19,140 bases of DNA from Deinococcus yavapaiensis KR-236. Lineage in GTDB: Bacteria; Deinococcota; Deinococci; Deinococcales; Deinococcaceae. The notes beneath the pieces are model-generated. The model saw only the letters and a list, made by a program, of their open reading frames with translations, did no database searches and was not told where the DNA came from. A program made the translations under genes and the position numbers. Within the stretch, counting starts at the first letter, position 1. Every line of letters starts with the position of its first letter. Shown piece by piece: positions 6,867 through 13,203 of the stretch. The stretch lies in NCBI RefSeq assembly GCF_003217515.1, contig NZ_QJSX01000032.1, positions 1-19,140 of the forward strand. Direction: 5' to 3'.

Positions 6867-7268
6867 ATGTTAAGCGATCCTATTGCCGATATGCTGACGC
6901 GCATTCGCAACGCGACGCGCGTCTACAAGGACAGCGTGGACGTGCCCGCCTCCAAGTTCAAGGAGGAGCTCGCCAAGCTGCTCGTGCGCGAAGGGTATCT
7001 CGCGTCCGTCGAGCGTGTGCGCGATGAAGGCAGCAAGTTCGACGTTCTGCGCCTCGGGCTCAAGTATGGAGCCAAGCGCGAGCAAGTCATCAAGCACGTC
7101 GAGCGCATCTCGCGCCCGGGTCGTCGCGCGTACGTCGCGCACGACAGCTTGCCCCGCATTCACAAAGGCCTTGGTCTTGCGGTCGTTTCGACGAGCAAGG
7201 GCCTGATGGCGGACCACGACGCACGCAAAGCGGGCATCGGCGGCGAAGTCATCTGCGTGCTCTGGTAA
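6867..7268 (+). CDS. rpsH: 30S ribosomal protein S8
   Basis: A 133-aa S8, which binds helix 21 of 16S rRNA and in E. coli also represses the spc operon. It begins MLSDPIADMLTRIRNATRV, a nearly invariant start. The C-terminal signature reads VVSTSKGLMADHDARKAGIGGEVICVLW, where the first residues correspond to the STS(R/K)G loop that contacts RNA. GGAGG at 6857-6861 lies 5 nt from ATG 6867. It follows the structured 144-nt leader, so this gene is the best candidate for control at the translational level in the spc block. rplF follows after 9 nt. Confidence 0.98.
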   Translation: MLSDPIADMLTRIRNATRVYKDSVDVPASKFKEELAKLLVREGYLASVERVRDEGSKFDVLRLGLKYGAKREQVIKHVERISRPGRRAYVAHDSLPRIHKGLGLAVVSTSKGLMADHDARKAGIGGEVICVLW

Positions 7269-7277
7269 GGAGGCACC

Positions 7278-7835
7278 ATGTCCCGCATTGGTAGACAACC
7301 GATCGCCGTGCCGAGCAACGTGACGGCGACGATCGAGAATGGACTGTTCCGCGTGAAGGGCCCGAAGGGTGAACTGCAAGTTCCCTTCAACCCCTCGCTC
7401 GAAATCAAGCAGGAAGGCGACACGCTCGTCGTGAACCGCCCTTCCGACCGCCCCGAACACCGCGCTTTGCACGGCCTGACGCGTACCCTCGTCGCCAACG
7501 CCGTCAAAGGCGTGTCGGACGGCTTCACCATCAACTTGGAGCTCAAGGGCGTCGGTTACCGCGCCCGCCTGCAAGGCAAAGCGCTCGAGTTGACCATCGG
7601 CTACAGCCACCCGGTCGTCATGGAGCCGCCCGCCGGAGTGACCTTCGCCGTTCCCGAACCGACGCGCATCGACGTCATCGGCATCGACAAGCAACTCGTC
7701 GGTCAAGTGGCGGCCAACGTTCGTGAAGTTCGTAAGCCCGACGCTTACCACGGCAAGGGCGTGCGTTTCGTCGGGGAGAAGATCGCGCTCAAGGCTGGCA
7801 AGTCGGGCGCGACCGGCGGGAAAGGGAAGAAGTAA
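7278..7835 (+). CDS. rplF: 50S ribosomal protein L6
   Basis: A 185-aa L6, a two-domain protein near the sarcin-ricin loop and the factor binding site. The start MSRIGRQPIAVPSNVTATIE and the C-terminal signature with RKPDAYHGKGVRFVGE at about residues 151-166 are standard. The last 15 residues are Lys/Gly rich. AAGGAGG at 7267-7273 lies just after the rpsH stop. The TAA overlaps the rplR ATG (TAATG). Confidence 0.98.
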   Translation: MSRIGRQPIAVPSNVTATIENGLFRVKGPKGELQVPFNPSLEIKQEGDTLVVNRPSDRPEHRALHGLTRTLVANAVKGVSDGFTINLELKGVGYRARLQGKALELTIGYSHPVVMEPPAGVTFAVPEPTRIDVIGIDKQLVGQVAANVREVRKPDAYHGKGVRFVGEKIALKAGKSGATGGKGKK

Positions 7836-8164
7836 TGTCCACGCAGCGCCGTAAGTTGAGCAACCGCAGCAAGGTGCTGCGTGCGGCCAAAGGTCGCCCG
7901 CGCCTCAGCGTGTTCCGCTCCAACCAGCATATCTACGCGCAAGTCATCGACGACACCACCGGCACCACGCTCGCCGCGGTCGCCAGCAAGCCGCTCAAGG
8001 CAGGCACGAAAACGGACACGGCTGCGGCCGTCGGTCGCGCGATTGCCGAAGCCGCCCGCGCGAAGGGTGTCACGCAAGTTGTGTTCGATCGTGGTTCCTA
8101 CAAGTACCACGGTCGCGTGAAGGCGCTCGCGGAAGCGGCGCGGGAGGGTGGCCTTGACTTCTAA
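7835..8164 (+). CDS. rplR: 50S ribosomal protein L18
   Basis: A 109-aa L18, a 5S rRNA binding protein working with L5 and L25/CTC. Features: basic N-terminus (STQRRKLSNRSKVLRAAKGR), then RPRLSVFRSNQHIYAQVIDD, and the end FDRGSYKYHGRVKALAEAAREGGLDF, all typical. ATG lies in a TAATG junction with rplF. The last 11 nt overlap rpsE if rpsE begins at TTG 8154. Confidence 0.98.
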   Translation: MSTQRRKLSNRSKVLRAAKGRPRLSVFRSNQHIYAQVIDDTTGTTLAAVASKPLKAGTKTDTAAAVGRAIAEAARAKGVTQVVFDRGSYKYHGRVKALAEAAREGGLDF

Positions 8165-8648
8165 CCGTCGTATCGAGCGCGAGAGCGAGTTCGAAGAGAA
8201 GATGATCTCGATCAACCGCACTGCGAAGACCTACCAAGGTGGGCGTCGCTTCCGCTTCGCGGCCCTCGTCGTCATCGGGGACCGCAATGGCCGCGTTGGC
8301 ATGGGGATCGGCAAGTCGAAGGAAGTTCCCGTCGCGATCGAGAAGGCCAAGGCGGTCGCGCGCAAGAACCTCATCACGGTTCCCGTGGAAAACGGCACGA
8401 TTCCCCACGACATCGTCGGTGAGAGCACCAAGAGCCGCGTGCTTTTGAAGCCCGCCGGCCCTGGTACGGGTGTCATCGCGGGCACGGTACCGCGCTCCAT
8501 CGCGGAACTTGCCGGTATCACGAACCTGCTGTCCAAAGAGCTCGGCAGCCGTAACCAAATCAACGTTGCGTACGCGGTGTTCGACGGCCTGAAGAACCTC
8601 CGGACGGCGAAGCAGGTGCAGTCGCTCAAGGAAGGTGGTCAGTCGTGA
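8154..8648 (+). CDS. rpsE: 30S ribosomal protein S5
   Basis: A 164-aa S5, part of the mRNA entry site and important for decoding accuracy. The double-stranded-RNA-binding-like N-domain holds YQGGRRFRFAALVVIGDRNG (28-47) and VGMGIGKSKEVPVAIEKA, the region where spectinomycin resistance changes occur. The C-domain includes GPGTGVIAGTVPRSIAELAG. I place the start at TTG 8154: GGGAGG (8142-8147) is 6 nt away, whereas GTG 8148 would touch it, and MTSNRR resembles the MTFNRR start I recall from D. radiodurans. The stop overlaps the rpmD GTG (GTGA). Confidence 0.95.
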   Translation: MTSNRRIERESEFEEKMISINRTAKTYQGGRRFRFAALVVIGDRNGRVGMGIGKSKEVPVAIEKAKAVARKNLITVPVENGTIPHDIVGESTKSRVLLKPAGPGTGVIAGTVPRSIAELAGITNLLSKELGSRNQINVAYAVFDGLKNLRTAKQVQSLKEGGQS

Positions 8649-8812
8649 AGATCACGCTCAAGCGTAGCCTGATCGGTCGTCCCAAAGACCAAATTATGAC
8701 GGTGCAGTCGCTGGGCCTCAAGCGCATCGGTGATTCCCGTGAAGTGCCCAATAACCCTGCTGTGCAGGGAATGGTGGAGAAGGTCAAGCACCTCCTGGAG
8801 GTCTCGCAGTGA
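8645..8812 (+). CDS. rpmD: 50S ribosomal protein L30
   Basis: A small 55-aa gene beginning with GTG 8645 in a GTGA overlap with the rpsE stop. Translation gives MKITLKRSLIGRPKDQIMTV, followed by QSLGLKRIGDSREVPNNPAV and a final helix ending LLEVSQ. This is the bacterial L30 pattern: a beta strand, the IGRP/QIMTVQSLGLKRI helix, then a short helix. AAGGTGG at 8632-8638 is the likely ribosome binding site. It ends in another GTGA overlap with rplO. Confidence 0.96.
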   Translation: MKITLKRSLIGRPKDQIMTVQSLGLKRIGDSREVPNNPAVQGMVEKVKHLLEVSQ

Positions 8813-9267
8813 AACTCAACGATCTCAAGCCAACGCCCGGTTCGCGTCGCGACCGCAAGCGCGTCGGTCGTGGTCCCGGCGGGACGGACAAGACGGCCGG
8901 GCGCGGCCACAAAGGGCAGAAGGCCCGCAGTGGCGCTGGTAAGGGCCAGTTCTTCGAGGGTGGTCGCTCGACCTTGATTTCGCGCCTTCCGAAGCGTGGC
9001 TTTAGCCGCGTGGGCGTCGTGTTCGAACTTGTCAACCTGAGCTCTCTCGATCGCTTCGAAGCGAACGCCGTCGTGGACCGCGCAGCGCTCGAAGCCGCGG
9101 GTCTCGTTCGCAAGGGCAACCGCCCGGTGAAGCTGCTGGCGCGCGGTGAAGTCACGTACGCTTTGACGTTGCACGTGGATGCGGCGTCGGCCAAGGCCGT
9201 GCAAGCGGTCGAGGCGGCGGGCGGACACGTCGTCCTGCCTCAGCAGGCGGCGGAGCAAGAAGGCTGA
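8809..9267 (+). CDS. rplO: 50S ribosomal protein L15
   Basis: A 152-aa L15, a late-assembling large-subunit protein. The extended N-terminus MKLNDLKPTPGSRRDRKRVG and the glycine-rich GRGHKGQKARSGAGKGQFFEGG segment are characteristic, followed by RLPKRGF. The C-domain is the usual alpha/beta fold. GTG start at 8809 overlaps the rpmD stop, with GGAGGT at 8797-8802. After it comes a 78-nt gap with two hairpins ahead of secY. Confidence 0.97.
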   Translation: MKLNDLKPTPGSRRDRKRVGRGPGGTDKTAGRGHKGQKARSGAGKGQFFEGGRSTLISRLPKRGFSRVGVVFELVNLSSLDRFEANAVVDRAALEAAGLVRKGNRPVKLLARGEVTYALTLHVDAASAKAVQAVEAAGGHVVLPQQAAEQEG

Positions 9268-9279
9268 TGTATTTTCAGA

Positions 9280-9326
9280 CCGCGATGTCGCGGGCCGAGC
9301 GGCGCCTTGCCGCTTCGGCTCGTTTT
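9280..9326 (+). terminator. Tandem hairpins and T-run between rplO and secY
   Basis: CCGCG-ATGT-CGCGG (9280-9293) is followed directly by GCCGAGCGGC, loop GCCTT, GCCGCTTCGGC (9294-9319), a 10-bp GC-rich stem with one bulged base, and then TCGTTTTC (9320-9327). This resembles an intrinsic terminator with a weak T-tract. Since secY depends on transcription from upstream unless it has its own promoter, partial termination or attenuation that lowers secY, adk and later expression relative to ribosomal proteins is a reasonable inference. Confidence 0.45.
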
Positions 9327-9345
9327 CGCAATGTGAGGGCAGCCG

Positions 9346-10650
9346 ATGCTAAGAGCGTTTCGTGACGCGCTTCGCGTGCCAGAGCTGCAGCGCAAGATTC
9401 TTTTCACGCTGCTGCTGCTCATGGTGTTCCGTTTAGGAAGCGCCATTCCAACGCCAGGCATCAACTCGGCAGCTTTGCAGGACGGTAACAATGCCGTCCT
9501 CGGTCTGCTCAGCGTGATTTCTGGCGGCAACCTGCAGCAATTCTCGATCTTCGCCCTGGGCGTGCTGCCGTACATCACGGCCAGTATCGTCATCCAGCTT
9601 CTCACGACGACCGTCCCGGCGCTCGAGAAGCTGCAAAAGGAAGGCGAGGAAGGGCGGCGACGGATCAACCAGTACACGCGGTACTCCGCGGTTGTGTTGG
9701 GAGCCGTACAAGCCTTGATTTTTTCGGTTTACATCATCAACAGCAATCCCCAGGCGTTGTCACCCGGCTGGGGTCCGACGTTCGATACCGTGCTGATCAT
9801 GGTGCTCACGCAGGTCGCAGGGATCGCGTTCACGATGTGGCTGGGCGAGCGCATCACCGAAATCGGGCTTGGCAACGGCATCAGCCTCATCATCTTCGCG
9901 GGCATCGTAAGTCGGTACCCGATCGAAATCAGCTCAACCGCCGAACTTCTTCGCACGGGTGCCGTATCGGCGCTCGCGATCGTCGCCTTCGTGGCGATCT
10001 TGCTGATCGTCATCGGCGGCATCGTATTCGTTTACCAAGGTGAACGGCGTGTTCCCGTGCAGTACGCACGCAAGCAGGTGGGCGGCAAGACGTACGGCGG
10101 ACAGCAGACGTATCTGCCAATCAAAGTGAATCAAGCAGGCGTGATTCCCGTGATCTTCGCGTCGGCCATCTTCACGCTCCCTCAATTGCTGTCGAGCACG
10201 TTGCAGCAGCGGGCTCCCGATGTCGCGGCGTTCATCACGCGTTACTTGACGCTTGGATCGCCTACGGGGATCTTGCTCGAAGTGCTGCTGATTTTCGGCT
10301 TCACGTACCTGTACAACTCGATTCAATTTGACGGACGTCGTGTGGCCGAGAACTTGCGTGAATCGGGGGGGTTCATTCCAGGTGTTCGACCTGGCGCGCC
10401 AACGGCTCAGCACCTCAGCTTCATCTCGTCACGCATTTCACTGTGGGGAGCTTTGTTCCTCGCGCTGCTCACAATCATGCCGCAAGTCGTGCGGTCGGTC
10501 ACCGGCATCCAGAGCTTCCAGTTCACGGGGACGGGATTACTGATCGTCGTTGGTGTCGCGCTCGACACGTTGAAGCAGCTGGAGGCGCAGCTGACGGTGC
10601 GCCGTTATGACGGTTTCATCTCGAAGGGACGTCTTCGGGGGCGTTTGTGA
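9346..10650 (+). CDS. secY: Preprotein translocase subunit SecY
   Basis: A 434-aa SecY, the channel of the Sec translocon in the cytoplasmic membrane. About ten transmembrane segments can be read, near residues 18-36, 66-87, 114-132, 148-166, 176-190, 207-230, 263-283, 307-324, 364-382 and 394-411. The plug/TM1 region has RLGSAIPTPGIN, TM2 has FALGVLPYITASIVIQLL, and the cytosolic loops near 240-258 and 326-352 (NLRESGGFIPGVRPG) bind SecA and ribosome. ATG 9346 follows GAGGGC (9335-9340). Codon use is visibly less C-biased than in the ribosomal genes. The stop overlaps adk (GTGA). Confidence 0.98.
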   Translation: MLRAFRDALRVPELQRKILFTLLLLMVFRLGSAIPTPGINSAALQDGNNAVLGLLSVISGGNLQQFSIFALGVLPYITASIVIQLLTTTVPALEKLQKEGEEGRRRINQYTRYSAVVLGAVQALIFSVYIINSNPQALSPGWGPTFDTVLIMVLTQVAGIAFTMWLGERITEIGLGNGISLIIFAGIVSRYPIEISSTAELLRTGAVSALAIVAFVAILLIVIGGIVFVYQGERRVPVQYARKQVGGKTYGGQQTYLPIKVNQAGVIPVIFASAIFTLPQLLSSTLQQRAPDVAAFITRYLTLGSPTGILLEVLLIFGFTYLYNSIQFDGRRVAENLRESGGFIPGVRPGAPTAQHLSFISSRISLWGALFLALLTIMPQVVRSVTGIQSFQFTGTGLLIVVGVALDTLKQLEAQLTVRRYDGFISKGRLRGRL

Positions 10651-11222
10651 CGTTGCGTCCATCTCAAAATGCCGTCGTAATCTTCCTGGGGCCTCCGGGC
10701 GCCGGGAAGGGAACGCAGGCCGAGCGACTCTCTGAGGAGTTCGGCCTCGTGAAGATCAGCACGGGCGACATCCTACGCGACCACATCGCACGTGGGACGG
10801 AACTCGGCTTGCGCGTCAAAGACATCATGGACCGCGGGCAACTGGTGCCCGACGAGATTCTGACGGCCTTGATTCGTGAGAAACTTGCGAGCATGGATCG
10901 GGTCCGTGTGATTTTCGATGGCTTTCCTCGGAACGTCGCGCAGGCGCGTTCGCTGGACGTGCTGCTGGAGGAGTTGGGAGCCCCGATCGTCGGGGTTCCC
11001 TTGCTCGAGGTGCCCGACGAGGAGCTCATTCGACGAATTGTCGAGCGTGGCCGGCTCTCGGGTCGCTCAGACGATACGGAAGAAGTGGCGCGCCAACGGC
11101 AACTTGTGTACCGTGAGCAAACTCAGCCGCTGATTGACTACTATGGACCGCGCGTCAAAGTCATCAACGGATTGGGATCGCTGGATGACGTGTACGGTCA
11201 AATCACCCGCGCTCTTGCCTGA
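10647..11222 (+). CDS. adk: Adenylate kinase
   Basis: A 191-aa adenylate kinase, interconverting ATP + AMP and 2 ADP in the cytosol. The P-loop GPPGAGKGT is at residues 15-23, the AMP-binding ISTGDILR at 37-44, and DGFPRN at 91-96. The LID region around 132-145 (VERGRLSGRSDD) is the short form without the zinc-binding cysteines. GTG start at 10647 in a GTGA overlap with the secY stop; translation is probably coupled to secY. Linkage secY-adk-infA is common in bacteria. Confidence 0.97.
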   Translation: MTLRPSQNAVVIFLGPPGAGKGTQAERLSEEFGLVKISTGDILRDHIARGTELGLRVKDIMDRGQLVPDEILTALIREKLASMDRVRVIFDGFPRNVAQARSLDVLLEELGAPIVGVPLLEVPDEELIRRIVERGRLSGRSDDTEEVARQRQLVYREQTQPLIDYYGPRVKVINGLGSLDDVYGQITRALA

Positions 11223-11243
11223 TGGCGCTGCGAGTGATACCAT
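11215..11243 (+). promoter_or_regulatory. Candidate promoter for infA
   Basis: TTGCCT (11215-11220), a 17-bp spacer, then TACCAT (11238-11243), with TG one base upstream of the -10 (extended -10). Both hexamers match the sigma-70 consensus at four of six positions. The -35 lies in the last codons of adk. The predicted start site would be near 11250, about 25 nt before the infA GTG. The same hexamer spacing occurs upstream of the NYN gene at 15318. Confidence 0.4.
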
Positions 11244-11274
11244 GACGTTTGGCTTTTTCTAGCCAGGAGGCCGA

Positions 11275-11532
11275 GTGGCGAAACGAAACGTTCGGGAACA
11301 GCGCGAAGGAAAACAGCGCAAAGAATCAGACACAGTTCGGGCTGAGGGCGTCGTGACGGAGGCTCTGCCCAACACGACCTTCAAAGTTCAGCTCGACGGG
11401 GGTCACGATATTCTGGCGTACATCTCCGGCAAGATGCGCATCCACTACATCCGTATCCTTCCCGGGGACCGCGTTGTACTCGAAATCTCGCCTTACGATA
11501 CATCGCGCGGTCGGATCGTCTACCGGAAGTAA
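11275..11532 (+). CDS. infA: Translation initiation factor IF-1
   Basis: An 85-aa IF-1, an S1/OB-fold protein that occupies the A site during initiation. The core reads DTVRAEGVVTEALPNTTFKV, then GHDILAYISGKMRIHYIRIL and PGDRVVLEISPYDTSRGRIVYR, all standard. The N-terminus has about 12 more basic residues (MAKRNVREQREGKQRKES) than the 72-aa IF-1 of many bacteria. GTG start at 11275 with AGGAGG at 11265-11270. It lies between adk and the alpha block, with a possible own promoter in front and a 145-nt gap behind. Confidence 0.97.
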   Translation: MAKRNVREQREGKQRKESDTVRAEGVVTEALPNTTFKVQLDGGHDILAYISGKMRIHYIRILPGDRVVLEISPYDTSRGRIVYRK

Positions 11533-11677
11533 TCCGGTCGTGCGAAATCTGGTTCCTGCCGAAGGCCTGATCAAGATAGAAGCTTTCGAGTCGTTGGACT
11601 CGTAGCGATAGATTCCCTTCACCGGGGGTCGAGCGCTGCCAAAATGCCGTGAGGCGCGGCGGCGCGAGGAGGAAGTA
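11533..11677 (+). promoter_or_regulatory. 145-nt leader of the rpmJ-rpsM-rpsK-rpsD-rpoA-rplQ block
   Basis: The largest non-coding gap in the ribosomal cluster. CGAGTC-GTTG-GACTCG (11587-11602) is a perfect 6-bp hairpin that may be extended by GCT/AGC (11582-11584 with 11604-11606). The rest is GC-rich near the 3' end, with AGGAGG at 11667-11672 for rpmJ. TAGATT at 11609-11614 could be a -10 but no matching -35 lies 16-19 nt upstream. In E. coli S4 represses the alpha operon at a pseudoknot before S13; here rpmJ-rpsM are only 3 nt apart, so this gap would be the site if such control exists. That is inference. Confidence 0.35.
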
Positions 11678-11791
11678 ATGAAAGTCCGTTCGAGTGTCAA
11701 GAAGATCTGCGACAAGTGCAAGATCGTTCGCCGCCACGGTCGCGTTCTCGTCATCTGCGAGAACGTGAAGCACAAGCAGCGTCAGGGGTAA
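11678..11791 (+). CDS. rpmJ: 50S ribosomal protein L36, zinc-ribbon type
   Basis: A 37-aa gene, ATG 11678 to TAA 11791, preceded by AGGAGG at 5-nt spacing. The translation starts MKVRSSVKKICDKCKIVRRH and ends ICENVKHKQRQG. The four zinc ligands Cys11, Cys14, Cys27 and His32 are all present, so it is the zinc-binding form, unlike the zinc-free S14 nearby. L36 is the smallest large-subunit protein and binds at the base of the L7/L12 stalk region. rpsM follows after 3 nt. Confidence 0.96.
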   Translation: MKVRSSVKKICDKCKIVRRHGRVLVICENVKHKQRQG

Positions 11792-11794
11792 GGT

Positions 11795-12175
11795 ATGGCT
11801 CGTATTGCTGGTGTTGACCTGCCCCGTGAAAAGCGCGTCGAAGTCGCGCTGACGTACATTTATGGAATCGGCCCCACGCGCGCGAAGGAAATTTTGTCGC
11901 GCACGGGCGTGAATGCCGATACCCGAGTCAAGAACCTGACCGAAACCGAACAGGCGACACTTCGCGACGCCGTCGAGCGCACGTACAAGGTCGAAGGTGA
12001 CCTGCGCAGCGAAATCGGCCAGAACATCAAGCGTTTGATGGACATCGGTAGCTACCGTGGCCTGCGCCACCGCCGTGGTTTGCCCGTGCGCGGTCAGCGT
12101 ACGAAGACCAACGCTCGTACCCGCAAAGGCCCCCGTAAGACCGTGGCCGGCAAGAAGAAGGCGGCGAGGAAGTAA
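11795..12175 (+). CDS. rpsM: 30S ribosomal protein S13
   Basis: A 126-aa S13 in the 30S head, contacting P-site tRNA and bridging to L5. The start MARIAGVDLPREKRVEVALT and the helix-hairpin segment YIYGIGPTRAKEIL (about 22-35) are standard, as is GSYRGLRHRRGLPVRGQRTK. The basic C-terminal tail (KGPRKTVAGKKKAARK) reaches toward tRNA. AGGGGTAAGG at the end of rpmJ acts as ribosome binding site. TAATG overlap with rpsK. Confidence 0.98.
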   Translation: MARIAGVDLPREKRVEVALTYIYGIGPTRAKEILSRTGVNADTRVKNLTETEQATLRDAVERTYKVEGDLRSEIGQNIKRLMDIGSYRGLRHRRGLPVRGQRTKTNARTRKGPRKTVAGKKKAARK

Positions 12176-12564
12176 TGGCGAAAGGCAAAGGCAAGCAACG
12201 CGTCACGCGTCGCCGCAACGTCGGCGCGGGCCGCGCGTACATCCACGCGTCGTACAACAACACGATCGTCACCATCACCGACGTCGACGGCAACTCCATC
12301 GCTTGGTCGAGCGGGGGCACGATCGGTTACAAGGGCAGCAAGAAAGGAACGCCGTACGCGGCGCAACTTGCTGCAGCCGACGCCGTGAAAAAAGCCCAGA
12401 GCGTGGGTATGAACACGGTGGACGTCATCGTCCGTGGCACTGGATCCGGGCGTGAGCAAGCCATCCGCGCCATTCAAGCGAGCGGCATCGACGTGAAGTC
12501 AATCATGGACGACACGCCCGTGCCTCACAACGGCTGCCGCCCCGCCAAGAAGCATAGGGCGTGA
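12175..12564 (+). CDS. rpsK: 30S ribosomal protein S11
   Basis: A 129-aa S11 on the 30S platform, next to S18 and the mRNA exit. Conserved segments: GRAYIHASYNNTIVTITDVD (19-38), SSGGTIGYKGSKKGTPYAAQ, and VIVRGTGSGREQAIRAIQAS. The C-terminal DTPVPHNGCRPAKKHR is the family end and is the region where isoaspartate occurs in E. coli. ATG lies in the TAATG junction with rpsM. rpsD follows after 8 nt. Confidence 0.98.
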   Translation: MAKGKGKQRVTRRRNVGAGRAYIHASYNNTIVTITDVDGNSIAWSSGGTIGYKGSKKGTPYAAQLAAADAVKKAQSVGMNTVDVIVRGTGSGREQAIRAIQASGIDVKSIMDDTPVPHNGCRPAKKHRA

Positions 12565-12572
12565 GGTAACAC

Positions 12573-13193
12573 ATGGGTCGTTTTACTGGTTCGATCACCA
12601 AGCAAAGCCGTCGCGAAGGCATCAACCTCGCCGAGACGGAAAAGGTTCAAAAGTACCTCGATCGTCGTCCCTACGCTCCTGGCCAGCACGGTCAGCGTCG
12701 CGGCAAGGGCCGTCCGAGCGACTACCTCGTGCGTCTGCGTGAAAAGCAGAAGCTCGCGCGTCTGTACGGCGTCGCCGAGAAGCAGTTCCGCAACCTCTTC
12801 GAGGAAGCGGCCAATGTTCCCGGCGTAACGGGCACCGTGTTCTTGCAGTTGCTGGAACGCCGCCTCGATAACGTCGTCTTCCGCCTCGGCATCGCGAGTA
12901 CGCGCCGTCAAGCGCGCCAATTCGTCGCGCACGGTCACATTTTTGTGAACGGCAAAGCGGTCGACATCGCGAGCTACCGCGTCAAGATCGGCGACGAGAT
13001 CAGCGTGAAGCCTGGCAGCCGTTCCATGGGCTTCGTACTCGAAAACATGGAGGCGACGAAGCGTCGTCGTGTCAGCCCGTGGCTCACCTTCAACCCGGAG
13101 ACGTTCTCGGGCACGTTCGTGCGCCTTCCGGCCCGTGAAGATCTGGCCCTGCCGATCAACGAAAACTTCATCATCGAGTTCTACTCGCGCTAA
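12573..13193 (+). CDS. rpsD: 30S ribosomal protein S4, zinc-free form
   Basis: A 206-aa S4, a primary binder of 16S rRNA and part of the mRNA entry channel; a repressor of the alpha operon in E. coli. Starts MGRFTGSITKQSRREGINLA with no cysteine in the N-terminal part, so it lacks the Zn/Fe-S knuckle seen in Thermus. RRPYAPGQHGQRRGKGRPSDY is at 31-51. The S4 RNA-binding domain begins near residue 94 (LLERRLDNVVFRLGIASTRR). GAGGTAA at 12562-12568 is the likely ribosome binding site. rpoA follows after 10 nt. Confidence 0.98.
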   Translation: MGRFTGSITKQSRREGINLAETEKVQKYLDRRPYAPGQHGQRRGKGRPSDYLVRLREKQKLARLYGVAEKQFRNLFEEAANVPGVTGTVFLQLLERRLDNVVFRLGIASTRRQARQFVAHGHIFVNGKAVDIASYRVKIGDEISVKPGSRSMGFVLENMEATKRRRVSPWLTFNPETFSGTFVRLPAREDLALPINENFIIEFYSR

Positions 13194-13203
13194 GAGGTGA
13201 GCG

